Origin: Solen grandis
Taxonomy: Eukaryota; Mollusca; Bivalvia; Adapedonta; Solenidae
DNA length: 64,000 nt
Reading direction: 5' to 3'
Assembly (NCBI GenBank): GCA_021229015.1
Contig: CM037782.1
Location: 59,017,591 to 59,081,590, forward strand
In this document: in pieces, positions 58,089 to 64,000 of the stretch
Layout: each line of letters begins with the position of its first letter
Position numbering within the stretch: the stretch's first letter is position 1
The notes under the pieces: generated by a model
What the model was told of the DNA's origin: nothing
What the model saw: only the letters and a program-made list of their open reading frames with translations
The model's database searches: none
Position numbers and translations under genes: made by a program

Positions 58089-58624
58089 GCTCCACTGGAT
58101 AACACAATTACCTGCAGGTTGATCTGGTTTAACATTGGTTGTATTTCATTCAACAAAGTATTCTCTTAAATAATTGATACATGTATTTTAAATTTCATTA
58201 AAGCATCTGGTTTTTCATGTCAAATGATGCAATTGTAACCTAACCCATTAAACCTATTTAAAAACTAATTATTAGAATTTACATCATAATTAAATACACC
58301 CCCACCCTGTTAAGTCAAATGTACTTAGTTCAAACGGATACATGGCAGCATTACTGAAGATATATACAAGACACAAGGACACAAGTTGTAACAGTGTTAG
58401 GACAACACTCTCACATGTATAAATACAGTGCAATGTAGCAATTAACAAGTCACCTGGGAAATCAGGCACTAAAACTGATGTCTGCTCCTCCAGCTGAATA
58501 ACGCAAAATATTTCACTAAAGTCTCAGTGAGTAAAAAGTCACAGGGTACGGGCGAAAGTCATATATAACCAAATAACATTGCATTCCTCTACCACTTGCA
58601 GATCAGTGGTCATAATACTGAATA
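58089..58624. other. Intergenic DNA, no gene seen
   Basis: No recognised features. Confidence 0.45.
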
Positions 58625-59253
58625 AACTAGAACTGCCATTGTAATGGCGCAAATACCCCCGCATGTCGCTTTGTCACAGGGATTTTAATACAAATAACAT
58701 GTAGGTCAGAGACATGTAAATGTATTGGCTCAACAAGGAAAAATTATGCGACAGAGAGTTATGGTTCTTAGTCACTGCATGCCCCCTCAATGAGATCTAT
58801 CTACATATGAAGTTTCATCTTGATATCTTTTATACTTTTTGAGTAACAGCCAGGACAAAAATTAAGTATGAAAATTTACAAAGGGCAATAACTCCTAAAT
58901 TAGGCAACAGAGAGTTATGGTTCTTGGTCACTGCACGCCCCCTCAATGAGATCTATCTACATATGAAGTTTCATTTTGATATCTTTTATACTTTTTGAGT
59001 TACTACCAAGACAAAAATTAAGTATGAAAATTTACAAAGGGCAATAACTCCAAAATTACGTGACAGAGAGTTATGGTTCTTGGTCACTGCACTCCCCCTC
59101 AATGAGATCTATCCACATATGAAGTTTCATCTTGATGCCTTTTATACTTTTTGAGTTACGGCCCGGACAAAGAACCGACAGACAGACGGACGGCCAGACA
59201 GACAAGCTGAATCCAGTATACCCCCCTTACAACTTCGTTGTGCTAGGGGTATA
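58625..59253 (+). repeat. Tandem-core element, TATACCCC type
   Basis: Starts AACTAGAACTGCC with the motif AATACCCCCGC (58652-58662). It has three units of ~155 bp (GAGAGTTATGGTTCTTnGTC, CCCTCAATGAGATCTATC, ATACTTTTTGAGTTAC), then ACAGACAGACGGACGG, and ends in a hairpin TATACCCCCC..ACAAC-TTC-GTTGT..AGGGGTATA. The core is homologous to that of 41602-42691, while the termini differ. Confidence 0.82.
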
Positions 59254-59302
59254 ATAATGATATTTCTTACCATAGCCATTACTTAGTACATACAAGTTAA
59301 AA

Positions 59303-59340
59303 CAAGAGCACACTGGGACAGGTGTGTACACTACTGACAG
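59303..59340 (+). repeat. Isolated AACAAGAG leader
   Basis: AACAAGAGCACACTGGGACA resembles the 5' leader of the tandem-core elements, but no core or 3' hairpin follows. Confidence 0.35.
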
Positions 59341-59469
59341 GGATACATTTTTTTCTTGATCATAGTGAAATGGTCCATGATCAAAGGTGGACATTATATA
59401 GGTTTATTTATGGGTAAATAATTGTCCATTATAAAAAAATATGGAATTTTATTATAAACATGTACTTAC

Positions 59470-59515
59470 CTGACTGTCTTCACAACTTTCCCTAAGCTTT
59501 CACAAGAAAGATCAC
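59470..59515 (-). other. Candidate 46-nt exon
   Basis: On the minus strand, TTGTATTATTTCAG (ends 59516) and GTCAG|GTAAGT (exon end 59470) bracket 46 nt. Only one frame is open, reading DLSCESLGKVVKTV. The splice sites are good, but the peptide matches nothing I recognise. It could be a 5' exon of the G-gamma transcript, an exon of another minus-strand gene, or chance. Confidence 0.3.
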
Positions 59516-59873
59516 CTGAAATAATACAAGAGCATCAGGGTTTGACTTCCATTTTTTTTTTTTTTTTTTTTTTTAATTCTTTTAAAAGCTTTAAATTGAC
59601 TGGGGTTTCCAGTGCACAAATCAACCATCCCATTCTAAGCAGTTAATTATTTTGCGCAATACATACAAAACTACTAACAAATGAACACATGGTCTGGGTA
59701 ATGGGATGAATTAATAAATGATGAATTATAAAGTGTAACGTGGATGCATAACCATGAAATCATGGAACACACAGTTTTACTTTTAACCCATCTAGGTTGT
59801 ATCAACAAAAAAGAGTTTATTTTTAAGTGTGATTGTTTGGAAATTTACTAAATCCAATAATGTCTTCCTCTTC

Positions 59874-60181
59874 TTGTTTGTTTGTTGGGTTAAACATCCC
59901 ACCAACAGTATTTCAGCCATTAGTAGACAATGTCGACTTGAGACAGATTTAGTGCTGCCACACTGCAGTATCATGCCTAGGACGTGAAATGATACTACAC
60001 CCAGTCACATTATCCTGACACTGGGCCACCAGTCCTGGAACTACCTTTATATGCTGAACGCTAAGCAAGGGAGCTATGCCTGCCAGTACCATCTTTTATG
60101 ACTTATGTTGTGGCCTGGGATCCAACTCACGACCTTCCAATTAAGGGGCAAACACTCCAACCACTCGGCAACCGGGAACGG
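59874..60181 (-). mobile_element. SINE S2
   Basis: Same block order as 17013-17317. Tail AAACAAACAAG at 59874, CACTGCAGTATCATGCC, CCAGTCCTGGAACTACC, decayed B box near 60115-60130, head ending near CCGGGAACGG. Confidence 0.82.
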
Positions 60182-60200
60182 TTCTTCCTGTTAACTTTTA

Positions 60201-60389
60201 TCCTTTATCTTATGAATATTCATGTACAAATTTATGACATGATGAATATTAATTTTCTGTGACTTGAATGAAGCAATGTAATATTTCTTTTGCTGTGCAG
60301 ACTGTGCTACAATATTGTATAAGGAAACAGTGGGGACCATGATCAGAGGCAGACAGCTCTTGCAAAGTCTTTAATTATGAGGTATAGGG
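60201..60389 (+). mobile_element. F2 MITE, decayed with palindrome deletion
   Basis: CCTTTATCTTATGAATATTC left end, GAGGTATAGGG right end. The palindrome is reduced to GGAAACAGTGGGGACCATG with its right arm lost. Confidence 0.65.
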
Positions 60390-60435
60390 TTAGCAAGTTA
60401 AAACAATCATCTTTTACTAGGAATAGAAATACCCT

Positions 60436-60500
60436 TAAACAAGAGGCCCATAGGGCCACAAATCGCTCACCTGAGTACCACTGCTCTATATGCAACCTAG
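60436..60500 (+). repeat. 5' fragment of a GCTCACCTGAG element
   Basis: AAACAAGAGGCCCATAGGGC then CGCTCACCTGAGTACCACTG. No core follows. Confidence 0.65.
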
Positions 60501-60649
60501 TATACATGTATCATACTGATATACATGTTTCTCAGGAACTTGACAGTTTTTCTTACCCATTTTAGCAATAGTATGGAAAAAACAGTGATCATGAGATTTC
60601 AGTGTGGTACTGCTGATTGAAAATGGACAAAAAGAGAGATGGTCCTTAA

Positions 60650-60888
60650 CCTTTTCCCTCATAAAAACTCATTTTGACACCCTTTATAGGTACCACATAA
60701 ATCCTGATTTGCAGAAAGCCCCACTGAAACCTTTCCAAATTTAATTGTAAAATCCTCATCCCCAGACCACTAAGGAGCAGCAAACAGCATAAAACCTGAT
60801 CAGCCTGCGAGTAACAGTTGGACTTGCAGGCTGATTGGGTTTTATGCTACTCACATAGGTCTTTTATAGATCTCTATGAGGAAAAGGG
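60650..60888 (-). mobile_element. F1 MITE (copy 13), oldest
   Basis: TTAA at 60646-60649 and 60889-60892. Many substitutions, and the palindrome centre is expanded (GAGTAACAGTTGGACTTGC). Confidence 0.85.
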
Positions 60889-61020
60889 TTAATTATTATG
60901 AAATAAGTTGCAATTTACAGTGATTCAGATTGCCAATCATTTTTTTAAGACAACTGTCCTAAAAATTGAAATTTTCATAGGCCATTTTGTCCTAAACCAA
61001 GAAAAAACTTTAGGCCATTA

Positions 61021-62967
61021 CATTAAACAAGAGGCCCATGATGGCCCTAAATCGCTCACCTGAGATAAAAAGGTTGACCCAAGGAACATCTGTACCAATT
61101 TATTTTAAAATCTGGCCACTAGTTTTGAAGAAGATGATTTTTAAAGTTTTCATTTTTTTTTCTTTTTGTTGCCATGGCAACCAGAGTTCTATATGGATCA
61201 AGTTTATTTTAGCAACTTTTGTGAAGGTTGACCAAAGGATCATCCCTGCCAAGTTTAATCAAATTCTGTCCAGTGGTTTCAGAGGAAATGTTGATTAAAG
61301 TTTAACCTATATACATATAAGGCAAATAAGCCCCTGGCGGCCATGTTTTTTACGGATCAGAAAATTTTAAGCAACTTTGGTAGAGGTTGACCCAAGGAAC
61401 ATCTGTACCAATTTATTTTAAAATCTGGCCAGTAGTTTTGAAGAAGATGATTTTTAAAGTTTTCATATTTTTTTTCCTTTTGTTGCCATGGCAACCAGAG
61501 TTCTACATGGATCAAGTTTATTTTAGCAACTTTTGTGATGGTTGACCCAAGGATCATCCCTGCCAAGTTTAATCAAATTCTGTCCAGTGGTTTCAGAGGA
61601 GATGTTGTTTAAAGGTTTCTCTATATACATATAAGGCAAATAAGCCCCGCCCCTGGCGGCCATGATTTTTTACGGATCGGAATAATTTTAGCAACTTTGA
61701 TAGAGGTTGACCCAAGGAACATCTGTACCAATTTATTTTAAAATCTGGCCAGTAGTTTTGAAGAAGATGATTTTTAAAGTTTTCATTTTATTTTTTTTGT
61801 TGCCATGGCAACCAGAGTTCTACATGGATCAAGTTTATTTTAGCAACTTTTGTGAAGGTTGACCCAAGGATCATCCCTGCCAAGTTTAATCAAATTCTGT
61901 CCAGTGGTTTCAGAGGAGATGTTGTTTAAAGGTTTCTCTATATACATATAAGGCATATAAGGCAAATAAGCCCCGCCCCTGGCGGCCATGTTTTTTTACA
62001 GATTGGAATAATTTTAGCAACTTTGGTAGAGGTTGACCCAAGGAACATCTGTACCAATTTATTTTAAAATCTGGCCAGTAGTTTTGAAGAAGATGATTTT
62101 TAAAGTTTTCATATTTTTTTTCCTTTTGTTGCCATGGCAACCAGAGTTCTACATGGATCAAGTTTATTTTAGCAACTTTTGTGATGGTTGACCCAAGGAT
62201 CATCCCTGCCAAGTTTAATCAAATTCTGTCCAGTGGTTTCAGAGGAGATGTTGTTTAAAGGTTTCTCTATATACATATAAGGCAAATAAGCCCCGCCCCT
62301 GGCGGCCATGATTTTTTACGGATCGGAATAATTTTAGCAACTTTGATAGAGGTTGACCCAAGGAACATCTGTACCAATTTATTTTAAAATCTGGCCAGTA
62401 GTTTTGAAGAAGATGATTTTTAAAGTTTTCATTTTTTTTTTTTTTGTTGCCATGGCAACCAGAGTTCTACATGGATCAAGTTTATTTTAGCAACTTTTGT
62501 GAAGGTTGACCCAAGGATCATCCCTGCCAAGTTTAATCAAATTCTGTCCAGTGGTTTCAGAGGAGATGTTGTTTAAAGGTTTCTCTATATACATATAAGG
62601 CAAATAAGCCCCGCCCCTGGCAGCCATGTTTTTTTAACGGATCGGAATAATTTTAGCAATTTGGTAGAGGTTGACCCAAGGAACATCTGTACCAAATTAT
62701 TTAAAATCTGGCCGTAGTTTTGAAGGAGATTTTTAAATTTTTTTTCTTTTTGTAGCCATGGCAACCAGAGTTCTTCATGGATCAACTTTATTTTAGCAAC
62801 TTTTGTAGAGCCTCACCCAAGGAACAATCCTGCCAAGTTTCATTAAATTCTGTCCAGCAGTTTCAGAGGAGATGTCGTTTAAAGCAAATTGTTGACGACG
62901 CACGACGACAGACGAAGGGCGATCACAAAAGCTCACCTTGAGCACGTTGTGCTCAGGTGAGCTAAAA
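61021..62967 (+). repeat. Tandem-core element E, GCTCACCTGAG type with ~320-bp units
   Basis: Starts AAACAAGAGGCCCATGATGG with CGCTCACCTGAG. Six repeats of GTTGACCCAAGGAACATC (61073, 61386, 61706, 62032, 62352, 62670) mark units of 313-326 bp. Each contains TCTGGCCAGTAGTTTTGAAG, TTGCCATGGCAACCAGAG and CATCCCTGCCAAGTTTAATC, and ends in AATAAGCCCCGCCCCTGGCG. The last unit is shortened and leads into the adaptor GAGGAGATGTCGTTTAAAGC, GACGACGCACGACG and the hairpin CTCACCTTGAGCACGTTGTG...GTGAGCT. Minus-strand open frames of 66-100 codons are unit translations, not genes. Confidence 0.9.
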
Positions 62968-63384
62968 ATCAGTTCTATGGACAAATGGTGTTTTCTTTCT
63001 AAAACTATCTCCATGGCAATGGACATTCACAAATTTGGAAAAAAATAACTCTTTTCTAGTATGGTGTAAATAGTTTAATACTGGGAGGGAAACACTACCA
63101 TCATTTATTCATATTATCTTTAAGAATTTATACATTAACCGCAACAAGTATAGGTTTGCACTATTTATTGGTACACAGTAACTTTATCAACTTGTTCTCA
63201 ACAATGAGTGAATGGCAATTTGTCCCCCAAAGCCTACTTTACATGCCAATAATTCTGTCATGAACTGCCGAACCCTCAAGCATAATACTGGCTTAAGTGA
63301 CTTCCATGTATCTATAGCATTTAAGTATTATGGATCTTCTGCCATCAGGATTAACAAAAGTGGAAGTACGGATAGGTTTCAGAA

Positions 63385-63522
63385 ACAAGAATGTTCTTTG
63401 GAACAAATGTGTCACCTGCTGAAGCGTGATGAAAAAAATGTGACCAAGACAAACAGACAGACGACAGAAAAGTGATCCCTATTAGTATGTGTCACCCTGC
63501 TTACAGCAGGTGACACAAAAAT
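63385..63522 (+). repeat. Coreless GTGTCACCTGC element
   Basis: AATGTTCTTTGGAACAAATG, GTGTCACCTGCTGAAGCGTG, ACAGACAGACGACAG, GTGATCCCTATTAG, TGCTTACAGCAGGTGACAC. Complete short form. Confidence 0.78.
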
Positions 63523-64000
63523 AAGTAACCCATTTATCGTGTGAATTTATCTTTATGTTAATTTCAGAGTCCTTGAATCCGGCTATCAAAATGCTAGTTA
63601 AAACCCAGGTTTTTATCCGATCATGCACCCCCCACCCCTTTCAATACATCCTAAATATAACTTGATTTTGCTATTTCTAAATTTTATCCTGAGCCTGGTG
63701 CATAATACCATTTACTTCACGAAGCACATAACATAACCAGGGATGTAAAATTCTCTCTTGCTTATCACATTATGTGATAGTAAAATCATGAAAAATATAA
63801 AGAAATTTCCATTTCATGAGGAAATTTTTACACCCTTGACATAAAGGATGGCAGATACTGACTGTACTTTGATATATATCAACAATTAATCCTAATATAT
63901 TTACGATTGCCAACCAAATAATTAATTACGCCAACTGAAAATATGTTTTTAAACATCAGCATTATTATCTTCACAAAAATGTTTTTGAGCTGTATATGAG
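63523..64000. other. Intergenic DNA, no gene seen
   Basis: AT-rich, no features recognised. Confidence 0.45.

Noticed and set aside
61357..62212. Minus-strand open frames of 69-100 codons with identical N-termini
   Set aside because: They arise from the ~320-bp tandem units; repetition, not conservation, explains the identity.

Overview
The window looks like a gene-poor, repeat-rich stretch of a marine bivalve (mollusc) genome. The grounds are AT-rich intergenic DNA, tRNA-headed SINEs of the type found in molluscs, tandem-core pearl/Helentron-like repeats, and many TTAA-flanked palindromic MITEs. Species cannot be fixed from sequence alone; a venerid-type clam is a guess. There is one 100-N assembly gap (13901-14000).

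Only one protein-coding gene is well supported: a heterotrimeric G-protein gamma subunit on the minus strand. Its 69-codon coding sequence (50661-50452) lies in one exon, followed by an AT-rich region down to about 46.6 kb that is probably 3' UTR. Two strong minus-strand splice donors at 56.18 and 59.47 kb may mark 5' exons of the same gene, but this is inference. Most other open frames are accidental or lie in repeats. The exceptions are a LINE reverse-transcriptase relic (6.46-7.29 kb) and a PIF/Harbinger transposase remnant (12.8-12.97 kb).

Layout. 0-9 kb: intergenic DNA, one tandem-core element carrying a SINE with perfect 12-bp target duplications, and the LINE relic. 9.2-13.3 kb: a tandem-core element split by a 3.7-kb Harbinger-type element, which contains four ~850-bp units each with a CTCF-like motif. 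13.8-15.8 kb: assembly gap, then a 419-bp LTR element (TRIM) with identical 148-bp LTRs, a tRNA-Lys primer site and a polypurine tract; each LTR contains a cloverleaf-capable tRNA-like unit with A box, B box and T6 terminator. 15.9-31.8 kb: TTAA MITEs, SINEs, a 1.75-kb TIR element with a CAAATA duplication, a pogo-like element and a ~30-bp minisatellite. 32.7-43.3 kb: nested tandem-core elements and more MITEs. 43.8-56 kb: MITEs around the G-gamma locus. 56-64 kb: a second pogo-like element, more MITEs and SINEs, and a 2-kb tandem-core element with ~320-bp units.

Three patterns deserve attention. (1) The LTR element with a Pol III-type tRNA-like gene inside the LTR, an analogue of plant Cassandra (5S rRNA in LTR). 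(2) Tandem-core elements of several unrelated families that share a leader AAC(A/T)AGA and a 3' hairpin whose left arm repeats the 5' terminal motif, and that exchange core satellites between termini. (3) Thirteen TTAA MITEs carrying a 67-nt near-perfect palindrome with one conserved central-arm mismatch.
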